This document shows positions 36,390 to 50,382 of a DNA stretch of 64,000 bases, piece by piece; the first letter of the stretch is position 1; each line of letters starts with the position of its first letter. The notes below the pieces were generated by a model. That model ran no database searches, was not told the DNA's origin, and was given only the letters and a program-made list of their open reading frames with translations. A program made the translations under genes and the position numbers. The stretch comes from Tetrahymena elliotti 4EA (taxonomy: Eukaryota > Ciliophora > Oligohymenophorea > Hymenostomatida > Tetrahymenidae): positions 1,257,068 to 1,321,067 of the forward strand of contig JH720304.1 of the NCBI GenBank assembly GCA_000231825.2, read 5' to 3'.

Positions 36390-39300
36390 TCAGCTTTAGC
36401 TTATTAAACTGACTCTGAAGCATGCTTTTTATACATTTAACGACTGAAAAAAAATGTAGCTATTATATTTAAGCATATCAGAACTAGTGTTACGATAGTT
36501 CCTATTTACATTAAATTAGTAATAAATATAAATAACGCACCACTACATACCTTTTTTATAGTAAATTTTAAATGTAAATGTATTGTTTAAAAATAAATCT
36601 TACAATCGCAACAATAAGCTATAAACCAATATCAACAATATTCCACCAGTTAACTGTACAAGGCCATACTTTTAAAATTAAAACTATATTGATAACTTAA
36701 ATAGCAATCACTATAGAAAGAGTGGTAATTAAATAAAAACTGGTATTGTCTTCACTTTTTAAAAAGCTTGTTGCCCCTAATTTTGTAGAAAATTGTTTAT
36801 ATTTATCCATATTTCTAAAATCTTACCAAGGACAATTAGTTAGCCCTGCTAAAATAAGACTAAAAAGGATGGTTAGTATTTTAGATCAGTAGCTTTTTGG
36901 ATGAATTAAATATTAGGAAAAATAAAAATTGTGAACGGATAGTAGACCAATAATCCTAAGAATGCAAAAAACATAAATAAATAGTGAGAAGTTTCAAAGC
37001 AAGTTATATTATTGTCTCTAACTAAATGCCAAGGTTAAATTTAAGACCAATTACAAATAAAGCTATCAATAAATGTTCTCATAATTAATTGGAAAAGATT
37101 AGATCCAACAATTTGTATTATTTTAACTAAAAAAAATTAAAGATGAGGAAATGTTGCTATCTATCCATTATTATCTAGCCCTAATGTTTCATTTCTTAAA
37201 TATTTTCTATTATTATGATAAGAAAAAATCACTTTAATTTCAATTTTTTTCAAATAATTATTTACAATGACTTTAAGCTTAAAAACCCATATATGAGTGA
37301 ACAAGTGACGGAAAACCATAGAAAGTATTCATAACCTAAAGTCTATTTATTTTAACAATAATAATTTTAATTTTTCATCAAATCATCAAAATAATTCATT
37401 TTTATAAAATAAATTTTTTAGTGTTATCAAGAAACATTCTTATTTTTTGTTTCTTAATTTTCCTTTAAATTTTTCTTTAAAAAAATATTGAAAAACTAAT
37501 TTAAAATATTAAAATATTTTTTTCATTTTAACAAACATCTCTTGCTAGATTTTATAAAAAAATTTTATTTTAAGCTCTTATTTTAATTCATAGATAGAAT
37601 AAAATAAAATATTAAAAATGAGTTAAATTCTTCTTTAAAATCTTACAATTAATAAATTATTTGATGATTTTATAAGAACAATATAAATTTATGTTATTCT
37701 TTTTAAAATTAGATCAAAATCAAATTTTTTGAACTGATATCTTATTTTAAATTTACTTTAATTGCTTATATTTATTATTTTACTTTATTAAACTTAAAAT
37801 AGAAACTAAAATAATACTGAAAAAATTGTCTCTATTATTTTGTCTTTATTTGTATATCAAAGATTGAAATTAATTTAAATTTTACATTTCCATTTTTTCC
37901 ATCAAATATAGAATATGAAGATAGATCAGCTCTAAAATCAGAAATGAGAAACCACTTTATAGAAGAATCAATAGCAACACTTAAGAAGACATAACTATCA
38001 CATAAACGATCAATAATAACTAAAACATTACCTAGATTGAGGTTAATTTTATAGACAGTATTTTATTTTTGTTTATTGTATTTCTTTTCAGAGTCTTAAA
38101 TAGTGAAAATAGTTAAGTCAACTATAGTTTCCCAAGAAGGAGATTTTCTTCTTTTAACTAGATTCTTAAATTTAAGTTTTTCTAACTAATCTAATTGGTT
38201 TTAATCTTCTATTTTAGAATTATTTACTGTTTTTCTGATTAAATTTGGAATAAAGCAAAAACAATTCTTAATGGAAACCAAAATCTATTTGAGGCATTAT
38301 TTACAAGAGAATGGAGATTTTTAATCTTTTTAATTGTCTTATTTTTGTTATTATTCTTATGTTTCATTATTTTATTCTGTTTGATAGTTCTATCCACCAA
38401 ACAATAATCTATTTTTTCTTTCATTTAAACTTTTTTCAAACGCATTACTAATAAGTGATAAATTTCCGTTTCTTTATAGGTCTGGATTGTTAGATATTCT
38501 AAAAGGAGAGTTTTTAAGCATTATTTCCCATTTCTTTTACACTTAATCAAAGGTTCTGTATTATATTTTAAAATTTATTGCCACTTCTGGACAGTTACCC
38601 ATAATGCTTGAATAAAGTTGTTCCACACACAAATCATACTTTTAATAAATATATTTTAAATGATAATTATATAAATTTTTAAACATTATTATCAAAAACA
38701 AATTTAAAGATAAATATCATTGAATAAGAAAAAGAAAATTATAAAAGATTGATCTGAATTAATATTTAATTTACAATCGTTTTAGATTCTTCTCCTATGT
38801 AGAGTTTGGCTGTAACTTTCTATAAAAAAGCAGCAAAGCCTTTCATATCCATTGCAAAAGTTTTATAGTTCCAGTTTATAGATGCACTTTGATCAAAAGC
38901 CCACGAAAGAAACTATTCACTGATTTCTAGATTAGATATCCTAACAAATTATAATGCATCACAATATATAACTAGTTCTTCATCATATTCAGAATTATCG
39001 TTGTTTGAAAATTAGAAGAATATATGATGAAGAAATTCAAGTTTAGCATTCTCATTTTCTTTGACATTTAAATAGTGCTCATTGTATGAAAGAGTGTCAA
39101 CATCAAGAGTGTTTTTATTTGAAATTTTGGCTAAACTTTATGATTTAGAAGAGGTGAATTCATTCTTTTTCGATTTATCAATTAAAGATAAATCATGCTA
39201 TTTGTTTCTTTTTTCTATTTTCTCAAGCAATTTAGGCTCTGTATTATCTTAAAAATGTTTTACATTCAACATGTAAGGAAATAAGAACTAATCAATATTT

Positions 39301-41733
39301 CTAATTTCTTCTTCTTCATTTTCCTCTTATCCAGCATTATCATTTTTTCCTAAAATTTCTAATTTATCATCTAAATTTTCAAGTTTTTCAACTTAATTTT
39401 CTTCATTTTTTATTTTCTATTCTTCATCGTTAACTTCATGAACGTTACTTTACAAACAACAGATATATTAAATACATGTTCTCTTACTTTATTCTCGTTT
39501 TTACTAATTTTCTTGATTTATTTTATTGTATTCAGCAGTAGTTACTATTTCATTGCTATAATTTAAATCGTTTTTAGAGGTAAAGGGTATCCTATTCATT
39601 TTAATCATTAAATTTATTTTAATTAAATTAAGAGATATTTTACCAAAAAACTGGCTCTCCTCTGAGCATTAATTCTTTAAATAGCTACTCATTTCTTTCT
39701 TTCATGAATGCGTCCAAAAGAGAATGTAAAACAATTAAATCTGATTTAACAGCATTATAAAACAACATAGTTTAGAGTTGGTATACTATATATCTCCTAA
39801 TTCTGTCTAATTCCATTTTCTTTTAATTTAAAAATTTTTTAAAATTAGATTTAATTATTAAAATCTTTACGTTTAAGACAATATGAAAAAATATTGTGAA
39901 CCCCGTAACTCCTAACATAATAATAATAGCACCACATGCTATGGTATACTTCAAAAATACTCCGTATTGGTCTGATTCACTATCAATAAAAAGAGAAATA
40001 ACTAGGACTATATCTAGAAATGGTAAAACACCAAATAGCCAGGTAGTAATAATAAGAAAAGGTGTTAAAAACCTTTAAAAGGCAGAATTATTATCTTTAA
40101 CATATTTAAGTAAAGCAAACAGCCCAATAAAGAAAGGGAAGATAAACCACAAACCAATTAAATCTTTTTTTTTAAGATAATATCAAGGTTGAATTAATAT
40201 TTTAAATAATAAATTACATATAAAGTATTATCTATCTTTAACTATGAATAGGAATGGAAGAATTATTATTACAACTACAATAGTAGATATAACAATGATT
40301 CTATTGATTAAATTATTCAAATTATTCTTGTTCAATTATTCATTTTATTCTTCAATCGATAAATGCTCTATCCTAAAATTGTTAAAAATATAGATGTTAT
40401 TAATTTTTATTATAAATCATTAATTACTCTTCAATGATTTTCTTTTCAAAGGCAGGTATCCTAGTGGAAATATTAAACATTATAAATATGAAAGGTAAAG
40501 CAGTTAAAAGGCAATATAAAAATCCTTTTTTATCTGCTGAAACATTATCAGGTTTCTCAAACAAACCATAAGAAAGGAGACAATACCCAACAATAAAGCA
40601 AAAGCCATTTACATAATATGAAAGACTTTCAAAGTTGTAATATGTAATTTAAATTAAGAATGTTTGTACAGATACATTCTCAAATTTTAGAGATTTACTT
40701 ATTAGATAAATCACTCTCGTTAGACCATAAATTACTAAGATAAGCATTCCTATTCTTTTATTTTAAAGCCAAATTATTTTTCAAAAAAGATTAATTTTAA
40801 TTTTAATATTATTTGTTACGTTAGAAGAGCTAATGAAAGAGCTACTGCCTAAATGTTTTATTCAAAGAAAATTGTATTAGACTTAGCTATAGCCAATATT
40901 TATATTGGTATTATAAAAAATGTTAGAAAATAAGTGAGGGAATATAGATAATTTTTCCTTTATTTGTATCCAAATAAGCTGAGTGTAAGCCAAAAAATAA
41001 AGACAGATGGTAATCCAATAATAGGGTAATATTTTATGTATTATAAGTCTTTAAACTCATATAAGTAATCATATATAGGCATCATAATGGAAATAGAAAG
41101 AACTCCACTTATTAAAGGATAAATCAAAGTTTTGTTCTTGATATCTAAACTTGAGCTACTCACACAAACTCCTAGTATAAGAAAGGAAGGAAGAAATAAA
41201 ATATGAAATACTGAAATGAGTAAATTGAATTAGTTGACCTTAACTTAAACTATTGAATCTCTTAATTTATATAAGAAGAATCCCTCAAAAGCAAAATATG
41301 ATATAAACATTAACAACTAAGTAATTATTAAACATTTATCATTTAAAAATTTACTAATTTTTTTATAGAATGAAGTACCTAAACTCAAATGTTAATTAAC
41401 TTCAATCTAATTTTCGAATGCTTGATCTTATTTTTTTCTAATTTAATCACCTATTTCTGCTAAAACTTTGCTAAATCTATCTAATTTAGGAAAGAAGACA
41501 TTGTAGTGGAAGAAAAAGTAAGCCAAACAAACCAAAAATATAATCAAAGGTAATAAAACATCAATTATTTTCTTCCATAATTCTACACCATCATCACTCA
41601 GAGCTTACTTCAGGAAAAATAAACCACAACCATAAACAATATACAATTCTAAAAACAAACAGCATATTAAGCTAATTATATCTGAGTAACTTTTCCTAAT
41701 TTATTTTAAATCATTTTGTAAAATTTTAAATAT
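36390..41733 (-). CDS. Giant multi-spanning membrane protein, paralogue unit 2 (main module)
   Basis: Coding sequence begins after an acceptor at 41734 with no start Met, so an upstream exon is needed, probably those at 42337-43669. A long run of membrane segments (41733 to about 39850; 'VSVFHILFLPSFLILGVCV', 'LPSVFIFWLTLSLFGYKQR', 'FQRFLTPFLIITTWLFGVL') precedes an acidic soluble region (39600-38700). A beta-like domain ('RRKSPSWETIVDLTIFTI', 'YKINLNLGNVLVIIDRLCD') follows, then a second membrane block. That block carries 'CNWSQIQPW', 'YYPFTIFIFPNIQFIQK' and 'DLKYQPSFLVLF', and runs to about 36390. Every block has a counterpart in unit 1 (43987-49638), showing tandem duplication. The family was not recognised; a ciliate-specific transport, channel or sensing role is only a guess. 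The 3' end is uncertain: the frame continues to TGA 36182 but stops looking coding near 36390. Confidence 0.65.
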
Positions 41734-42336
41734 CTTTTTTGTTTAATTAAATATCAATAAACATTTTTTATTTTATTTGGATTATGAGATTCATCTAAAT
41801 ATATGTCTTTAAAAAAAATTAATTTTTTGAAAAAATTATTTTTCTCTATTTACAATCCATGGAAATAAACAAGTCAATATTTAGATGGTGAATTTTATGA
41901 ATTAAAATATTGGATGGAATGAATTTTGATTTGTTTGTAAATTTGTTTATGGAGAATTGATTATGAATGAAATATAAAAAATCTTAGTTTTCATGCCCAA
42001 ACCAATTTAAGTCAATATTTATTTATTTGGTGAATTTTAAAGAAGATTGGTTTAGATTTGTAAATTTTTTATGTGGAATTGATTATGAATTTAATATAAA
42101 AAATTGTAGTCTCCATATTCCATCCTTAAATATAAAATTTAAGATTATGTTGAGTCATAAAAATGATATTTTTTGTAAGTAACACAAAAAAATTCACATG
42201 AGTTTGTTTACTTTTATTAATCTATTGAATTCACCATTCTTAGATTGGAATTAGTTTTGTTCTTAAAATTTAATATCAAATAAAGTAAATTCTTACTCAA
42301 TAAACTTCCAAATTACATAGACTGAGCTCCAATTTA
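41734..42336. other. Spacer or long intron with an internal direct repeat
   Basis: About 600 nt between the N-terminal and main modules of unit 2. It carries an imperfect direct repeat (listed separately). If the two modules form one gene, this is a long intron; if not, it is a promoter region. Confidence 0.4.
41873..42117 (+). repeat. Imperfect tandem direct repeat, about 110 nt, two copies
   Basis: Copy 1 (41873-41985) and copy 2 (42011-42117) share an ordered series of words: GTCAATATTTA, GGTGAATTTTA, TTTGTAAATTT, TATGGAGAATTGATTATGAA (copy 2 with TGTGGAATTGATTATGAAT) and AATATAAAAAAT. Similarity spans the whole unit with small indels. It lies in non-coding DNA. Confidence 0.65.
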
Positions 42337-43669
42337 TCAGAAATATTAAACAAAATAACCAAAAAAATAGACTAGTACTATCAGCTGACTCATTTGAATT
42401 TTAGAACTAAAAAACCTAACTTAAAAGTAAAAAAGAAATTAACACCCTGAAAGATAAAAGATTATTTATTTATTAAAACTTAAAGAAAAGATATTAGAAT
42501 TTATGTTCTCCAAGTAGTTTAATAAGAATATTTTTTATTATAACTCAAAACCTATTTCAACTCTATCGATGCGTTTGTCAACTTGACTTTTACAAGTAAA
42601 AAATTAAATTTTAAAATCTTAAATTACATTTTATGAAAGCATAATGTCTAAGAAGACATAAACAAAGATTCCTAAAGTGAAGGCTAGCTTGAGTTTGATG
42701 TGAAGCTTTAGAAATATAAGCCCTAAAATAGTGAATAGAAATGAATATAAAAAAATCTTATCATGTACATAAGATTGCCAAGAATCAGCACTAAATTTGC
42801 TTGGTATTTCTACTTCCTTTTAATTAAATAAATTATTCAAAAATGATAAAAGAATTAAAAGAATTTACATAAATAATGAAACTAAACATAAAAGTAAAAG
42901 CAATCAAAACTACCCCAAAAATAAAATCAGCGAAGCTTATGTTAAGTGTGCCACTGAACCACGAGCAATATTTATTAAATAAATCATCTGCTGATTTCTT
43001 TAATTGTTAAGAGCATTCATATGCTCTACTAAAAAATTAATTTTATTTTATTCCTTCTTCTATCATATCCAAAATGGAGATGATTTATTAATTAGCAGGT
43101 CCTTTGTATGAATAAATAACTTTATTATCATATTTAATAACTTTTTGTATTTCAAAAAGTTTGGTTTCATCTTGTTGTAAACTTTTTAGAGTCTAATTTT
43201 TTTCATCATCATAAAATTCTATTTCTTAAGACTCAATTGGATCTAAAGTCTTTTTTTAGTCAAAAATAGATATGTCATTTTCAACTTGGAGCTCAAATTG
43301 TTTATCACTGTTCCTAAGCATATATATTACAACTATATAGATTTATTAGAAATATGTTTTATGGAAAAAAGCTATTATATCTGTAGTAATTTATAATGTT
43401 GTAAATTTAGAAATTTTAATTATTTTTTTTAACAAATTTGTTGGATTACACTTAACTCTTTATTCAAATATCATAACAAAAATATTTAATTAGAACAAGA
43501 TTGATTTCAAAATTGAAAAGAACTTACAATCAGTGTAAGATAAACGCGAGAGATTATTTCCCTTTTCTTTAAGGTTAAGATATTTGTAAAAATCAGATAG
43601 AGAATTCTTAAGAAAATTATTTTACAAAAAAATGGATAGCAAAACGAAAGAAATAATCTTTTTTACCAT
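42337..43669 (-). CDS. N-terminal membrane module of unit 2 (signal peptide plus membrane helices)
   Basis: ATG 43669 begins a signal peptide ('MVKKIISFVLLSIFLQNN'). Exon 1 ends 'NLSRLSYTD' and joins in phase 1 across an intron (about 43329-43530) to 'FVIYMLRNSDKQFELQVEN'. An acidic linker follows, then 'KVIYSYKGPANQQIISILD', a short Cys-containing loop ('NKYCSWFSGTLNISFADF') and membrane helices ('FGVVLIAFTFMFSFIIY', 'YSFLFTILGLIFLKLHI', 'AFTLGIFVYVFLDIML'). It aligns over 'K.IYSYKGPA...' to the first helix with the ORF at 50153-51043 of unit 1. It probably forms the 5' exons of the main module downstream. The 3' limit (TGA 42337) is uncertain; convincing coding ends near 42550. Confidence 0.6.
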
Positions 43670-43986
43670 GCTAATTAATAGGAATTTATAAAAAAATATT
43701 TTTCAAATTTTTTGTTTCTTTATCGAATTTGAAATAATTTTCAAATGATATTTTATAACCAAAAGCAAATCTTTAAATTTTAGAACTATCAAAATATTTT
43801 TGTAAAGAAGTTTTAAATTTTAAAAATTAGAAATTAACTGAAGAAATATGATTTAAAACAATTAAAGAAATCTTATTTTATATACATATATAGTATCTGT
43901 TATAAACAATTTAAAATACTTTATTTGAATAAATTTTATATCATAAAAAAGGGTAATTATTAAAAAAAAAATTGGAAATTAAATTT

Positions 43987-46900
43987 TCAAATTTATATTT
44001 CTTCTATCGCTTTTGAGTTAGCATCATCTGATAAGCCTTCTAAAATATTTTAATTTTTAAGACGCTACTGTATCTAAAATGATTCACTAACATCTTTAGA
44101 TGTAATTTTATTTTATCTTTTAGAGTTCTAAGGAGTTTGTTGAGGTGTTTGCTGAGGAATTTCTTCTACAGCTTTAAACTATTCTCTTTCTTTAATCTTA
44201 TCTTAAGTTTTTTTAATAACTATTTTATTATAAAAATATAAATTAGGTTTGATTTATTTCTAATTTAATTTCATACCAGGCAAATGAGAAAGAACTAATT
44301 TTTTTTGCTACTTTTTATTGTTGAAGTATTTCTTTTTAAGGATTAAAGCAACAACAATTATCACAACTAAATGTAATACAATATTTATAACGAAAAGTAT
44401 GAGTGATTAGTCTGTGATGACAATAAGAAGCCCAATTCCATTAATCTATTTAAATAAATACATTTTATTTAAAATTATATCTTTAATTAAAATTTACTAT
44501 TCCAATCGATAGTAGGCATCCTATTTCTATAGGATTAATAAATCCAATAAGACAAGGCTATATTTTAATAGCTATTAAAGACATTCCAAAACCTACAAAT
44601 GATGTTACACTAAGTTAGACCATACTAATTAAACTTTTGTTATCAAAAGAGTTAAAAAATGCAGTTGCACCTATATTTTTTTAGGTTATAAATATTCTCC
44701 AATGTATTAAAAATAGTTAATAATAATTACCTAAGACTATGAGTTTAGCTTAGATATACACAGCAATATACGATTTATCATATTTAACATCAAGTGTATT
44801 ATCTAGAAACTAAATACCTGGTTAAATAAATGTTGACAAAGGATAATAGCCCAATAAAGCCTATTTAATTAGTTGAAATATTCTTAAACTTTAATAAAAC
44901 TTAGCTAAATTTTAAATACAATGAATCCAATTGCCATCATCCAAAAATGAATGTTACTTAAACACTCAATAGATGAGCTTCTGTAAAGTTTCCAAGGTGA
45001 TGAAGATGACCAGTCACAAATGCTTTTAAATTATTAAAATTGTGAATTTAAAACAAAAATTAAAGTAACTCAGTACTATGTGTCTATTAATGTTTTCATG
45101 ATAAACATAAAAAGAGAAGAACCTAATAAGTTGACACCTTTAGATAAGTAAAATTGCTTATGTGTGTAAGTGGCATTATCACCATGTTCATCTTTTCCTA
45201 ATGTACCCTTTATTAAAATTTTAAATTATTCATTTGTTATTTGTAATTTGATTTACTTTTTCTGCATGACCTTGAGCAATTAGAGCAAGGAAAAAATAAC
45301 ATATAGCCAAACCTACACTGAGCCAAAATATTCCTTGAAATCCAGTAAACTTAATTAATTTACAAAAAATGAAATTATTTGATATTTGAAAAGAGAACAT
45401 TTACTATTGTTCCTGAAGTGACTTATGCTGTATCAACTTTTGTAGTGTATCCTGGAAACCATTCGACTTGATTATTAAATGCCACTCCATAGAGTGTAAG
45501 GAAATCACTAAGTTTACCAACTACGATTACAATATTGTTAATATTTAAGTTAAATTAGACATTCTAAGCTTATTTTTAATTTTCTTCATATGCTTTAATA
45601 GAGATCACCATAGTGGTTACTAAATTATCTGCCATATCTGTCCAATTAGGAGCTTTTTTAACTAAAGGTTTTCTTTGGGTGACATTGTTTGAAATTTTAG
45701 GTTTAGTTAATTTCTAAATCAAAGCCTTTATACAAAAAATCAAAATAAAATAAATAATATTTAAATTTAAAAATATTACTGTTATTTTTTTATCTACATA
45801 TGAAAAAGCTTTACTTGGATAAACACAACAACAAGTTCTTAAGCATCTACACATCATTATAAAGAAAGTTATATTCTCTTTAGGTTTTTAAGGTTATTTC
45901 TAATTTTAGTCTTAAACTTTAGTTTAATTTTTAGCTTCTTATTTTTCTTAGTTAATATTTAATCTTTAAATATTTTCATAAGTTAAGTTTTCTTCTTTTT
46001 GCATAGACAGTAAAAATTTGTTCTTTTTTTAATAATTGAAAATTATTTCTTCATCATCCTCCACTTTAGCTTTCAAAGGAATGGTAAAATAGAAAGGAGA
46101 TCCTTCCATCCTTTTCTCAATTTCCTCTTTTTTCATAAATTTTCTTACATCTGGTCTATAATTACTTGCAAAGCTTGGAATATTTATCATTAAATAGCCA
46201 AACATTCTTTCATATAATAACTCTCTCTTTTAGTTTATTTAAATTAATTGAATCAAATTTAAATTATTAAATACAATAAATCAATTAATTATTTTTTATT
46301 AATTTCAAAGAACAAATTTTTAAAAAATTTGGTGTAATTTTTATTTTCAAAAAAAGATTTCATTGAACATTTAAAAATGGGGATAATTTTAAATAGAGAG
46401 AATTTAGAGTAATTAAATTTAAATTTAGTAAATTTAATGATAAAAAATATTTAAAAATAATTCAGAAATTAATTTTTTTAATTTTCATATGGAAAAAATT
46501 AAAAATCTTACTAATTTCAAAGAGACATTTATAGATTCTTTACTTATTGATAATTTATTAGCTATATCTATCATACATTTGGAAAAATCTGATAAACTCA
46601 GTGCTAATATACCTCCTTTCCAAAATTATGAAGCATATTTATCATATATTTAGGAAAGTTCTTTTTATGTAAGCTACTCTAAGTAAAAATCATCAAAACT
46701 TTATAAGTCACTTGGTATACTATCTTACTTTTCTTAAAGAGAGGGAACTTAAGATCTAAGTGAAGACGCATAGTCATCATCAACCTGCATAATACCTGAG
46801 AGACGACTAAGTTCTAAAAAATCGTTATAGATCATAGCTTCAGGTTAATAATCATCTTCATTTGCAAAATCCTTATATAAATCATGAAAGAATAAGCCTC

Positions 46901-49638
46901 TTTCAAATTCAGAGTTATAAATGAGTTATGAGTAGTCGGTACTAATTAAATATTAAAAGAAGTTAAATTAAGTATTTAAATTACAAAATTACAATTTAAA
47001 TTTGTTTAAGTCAGAAGGTTTTATTTTCTTTAGTTTGTAAGATCTAAAAATGTTTGTTTTAGAGCTTAGTTATTCATGTTTCGAGCTCACTTTGAGGTTT
47101 TTATTTTCGAAGAGTTGCACTGCTTTTTGCTATTTTGTTTACTCAATGTTTTCCATCAAGTTAACTTTTAAATCATTTTAGTTTGATTAGCCATATATAT
47201 ATCCCATTTTGATTTACTTAGGCAAGTAATCATCCATAATTTGTTCTGCTCTTTCTACTTCTCTAATAATTTCATCAGTTGTCTTTATTTATTTAATAAA
47301 TTAACTTTTAATTCGAGTTTAAAAAAATGTAAATATTTATTACAATTTCAGAATCTTCTTCTTAATTTAAACTTTCAACTTAAATGCCAAATCTGCAAAA
47401 AAGATAATCCAAACATATATCTAGCTTTGATCTTTTCTTTTCCTCTTTTTATGATTTTTTGTTTTGCTTTGTTACAATTATTTCTTCTTCAAAATTCTTA
47501 TTTTTTTAAGGCCTTTTAACATTATATCTAAGAGGTTTAAAATTATCTTAAAGCAATAGTTTCATTCTGTCTTCTTGTTAAAATATCTTGTGGAAGTAGT
47601 CATATAAAATGGCTAAAGGATTAACTTAGGCTTTCACTCTATTATCAATACACATCTTGAGCATCTAAGTAACAACAAATTTCTTCTTCTTTTCTTCTTC
47701 AAGTCTCTAATAAAATAGTAAGTAAATAAATTCATTTAAGAAAATAACATTTTTTAATAAATTTACATTTTTAATAACGAATATAAATATACTAAACGAT
47801 GTGACACCACATATTAAAATAATAGCTACAGCAGCTATAATAGATCTCATAAAATCTGCAAAGTAAGCTCCTTCTGTTTCAATATAGTTAGCTGCAACAG
47901 GAGCTATAACTAATAAAGGTAGAATCACACAACACCAGCAAATAGTTGCTAAAAAAGGTGTAAAGAAATTTTGGAGCTTTTTGCTTCTGTTCTTAACTTC
48001 AAGCAAAAACCATAAAAGTAAAAAGCAACAAGGCATTCCTATCATAATAACTGCAGTTCCTATGAATAGAAGATAAATATTTAGGAAATATAGATATAAA
48101 ACATATATATAAACTCACTTGTTGTATTTTATCTCTGTGAAGAAAGTATGAATATAGGTAAGCAAGTTACAAATGGCACTATTATACCAACATATATAAG
48201 TCTTTTTTGAAAGGTTTGTTTTGATTATACTTCCTGATATTCGCTATTTTATGAAATTTGAGATTTTGATACCTAACTTTAACTTTGTGATAATGATTGA
48301 TTCATAGACTAGTCTAAACTAAAATTGTCTTCTTCAACAATAAATTCTAATGACTCTGTTTACAAGGCATAATTAACCAAAACGAATATTAATGGAAGAT
48401 TGATTAGCATACCATCTACAAATCCTCTATCATCATTAGAGGCTGTAGAAGGTCTAGAATAAAAGACATAGCATAATAATGTGTAACCTAAAATAAATCC
48501 ACTACTGTTCACTAGAAAACCCATATTTTTAAGATTGAAATAACTTAATGCTGTTAAATTAATCACTTCCTTATAACTTCTTTTGTAGAATTTCTAGTAA
48601 AAGAATTTAATTATGAAAAACATAAAATACAATATGATCAAGGCTACTCCTCCTCTTTTTTTAAATAAAAAATATTTCAATCTATAATTAAATTAATTGT
48701 AAAACATACCCAACTATGGCTCCACAAGCCAAATATACAGTTGAAGCATCAAAACCTGTAATTTCAATATATGAGAGAGGCAATAAAAAGCCTATTGGAA
48801 ATGCAAAGAAAATGCATGTGTAAGTAATAAAAAAAAGAAATTGGAATCTTCTTTAAACACCAAAAATTGCTAATATGAGCCAGTAAATGATGCATGTAGG
48901 AAGAGCAATAATAGCCACATAAGTTATATTTCCACCAAAAGAAGTTTTTGTAAGAAGTGAAGATAATGGTATGATTGCAAATAATGGAAAAGCAGCAACA
49001 AACAAAGGAAAGAAAGTGAAAGTTGCCCAAGTCTAACGCTTTGAAACAGAAATAACAATACCTAGAATAACAAAAGCAGGAATAATAATGATTTAAAAGA
49101 GAAGAATAGCTAAATTATCATAATTCATAGTTGTTGCATAGAATTAGTTTATGACTTAGTAAATCAAAAATATTTCACAAAAGCAATATATACCACCAAT
49201 CACAAAAGATGATATCAAGTAAAAGTTCACTCTTAAAAATTTTTTGAATATCATCCATTTCGATCTTAACTTCTTTTTTTGAGGATCTTCCTCATCATTA
49301 TCATCTTCTTCAATAGGAATAGGCTATTTAAAATTATTCTTTATTTCTTCTTTTATTCTAGCAATAGCTATAGTAATATTGCTCACTGGAAGCATAAATA
49401 ATCTATAATGGAGGATAATCCAGCTAACAATAATAATAATTATCATAGGAGCTAAAAGAATGTTTAAAATGCTGCTTATTGCATCAAATACTTAATAATT
49501 CTATTACAGTAAAAGATATTACATAACTTCCAAACAAGCAAAATATGGAATTAGTAAACACCATCCTACAGCAAAAAACATAGAACTACTTCTCTTAAAT
49601 GAATTCCTTTTTAAATTATTAATAAATTTATTTTACAT
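43987..49638 (-). CDS. Giant multi-spanning membrane protein, paralogue unit 1 (main module)
   Basis: Order of parts, from ATG 49638 or an acceptor at 49607: a membrane block down to about 47700 ('IIIIPAFVILGIVISVSK', 'IALPTCIIYWLILAIFGVQ', 'LQNFFTPFLATICWCCVIL'), then a basic/helical soluble stretch (47640-46500). A beta-like domain follows ('KKAPNWTDMADNLVTTMV', 'VQFNLNINNIVIVVGKLSD'), then a second membrane block with 'CDWSSSSPW', 'YYPLSTFIQPGIQFLDN' and 'TLDVKYDKSYIAVYIQ'. It ends in a Gln-rich tail ('PQQTPQQTPQNSKRQNK') at TGA 43987-43989. Many short introns interrupt it. Each block matches unit 2 in the same order. The family was not recognised. Frame continuity near 46240-47700 was only partly traced, so this could be two adjacent genes. 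Confidence 0.65.
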
Positions 49639-49884
49639 AGATTTAATTATAAAAAGTTATTTGTTTTCTTAAATTTTGATAAATTTGTAAAATCTAAAAA
49701 ATTTGCACTAAAACTTATTTTTAGAGTGAAGAATTATTCATGATTTTATGAAAAATTAAAATTTTAAATAAATACGAATAAAAAATAATGAATTGATTCT
49801 AAATCTAAGGAAAAGTCTAGATGAATAGTAATGGAAATTATTTTTTGTGAGAATTACTTAATCCAGTTGTAAATCAAAGAGAAA

Positions 49885-50382
49885 ATGAACCAATGCAAAT
49901 ATAAAATCATAGGGTAAATTCTAGAATACAGAGTTGAGTAAGAAACCATTGAAAAGTCAGAGACTCCATTTGTTAAAATCTAAGTATATGAAGAAAGTAA
50001 ATATTTAGAAAGAGAGTTGGTAGTTTACATTAAAATCATTCAAAAGAAGGAGAAGTTATACGATTACAAGAGCTAAGAACAGTAAAAAAAGTATTAAAAC
50101 AGATTTAATGTTAATATATCTATTTTTATAAAGAATGAAAGTTAAAGCATTTTCAATAAATTAAATGAATTGATCTACATTATTCCATAAACTGTAAAAA
50201 TAGCCCCAAACCAAACAGAATTTCCTGATAATTATGATTTCCATTAACTACTTTTTACAGTAATATCATCGCTTAGAGACTTTGTATTTTAATGTGTTAA
50301 ATACTATTTAGATGATATTGAAATATTAAAAAATGAATATTTACAGCCATTTTTACAGCATAAACAATGTAAATAATAGTGA
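49885..50382 (+). CDS. Unknown 165-residue protein on the opposite strand
   Basis: ATG 49885 to TGA 50380-50382, single exon. The composition is balanced and looks folded ('YKIIGQILEYRVEQETIEK', 'VKIQVYEESKYLERELVVY', 'ISSLRDFVFQCVKYYLDD'), unlike AT-random frames. No signal peptide, membrane span or known family was seen. It lies opposite the gap between the N-terminal and main modules of unit 1, and its 3' part overlaps the antisense frame of 50153-51043. Confidence 0.5.

Noticed and set aside
47241..47519. Plus-strand frame of 92 codons
   Set aside because: It lies opposite the Lys/Glu/Gln-rich soluble part of the giant membrane protein; Phe/Leu/Ser-rich antisense shadow.
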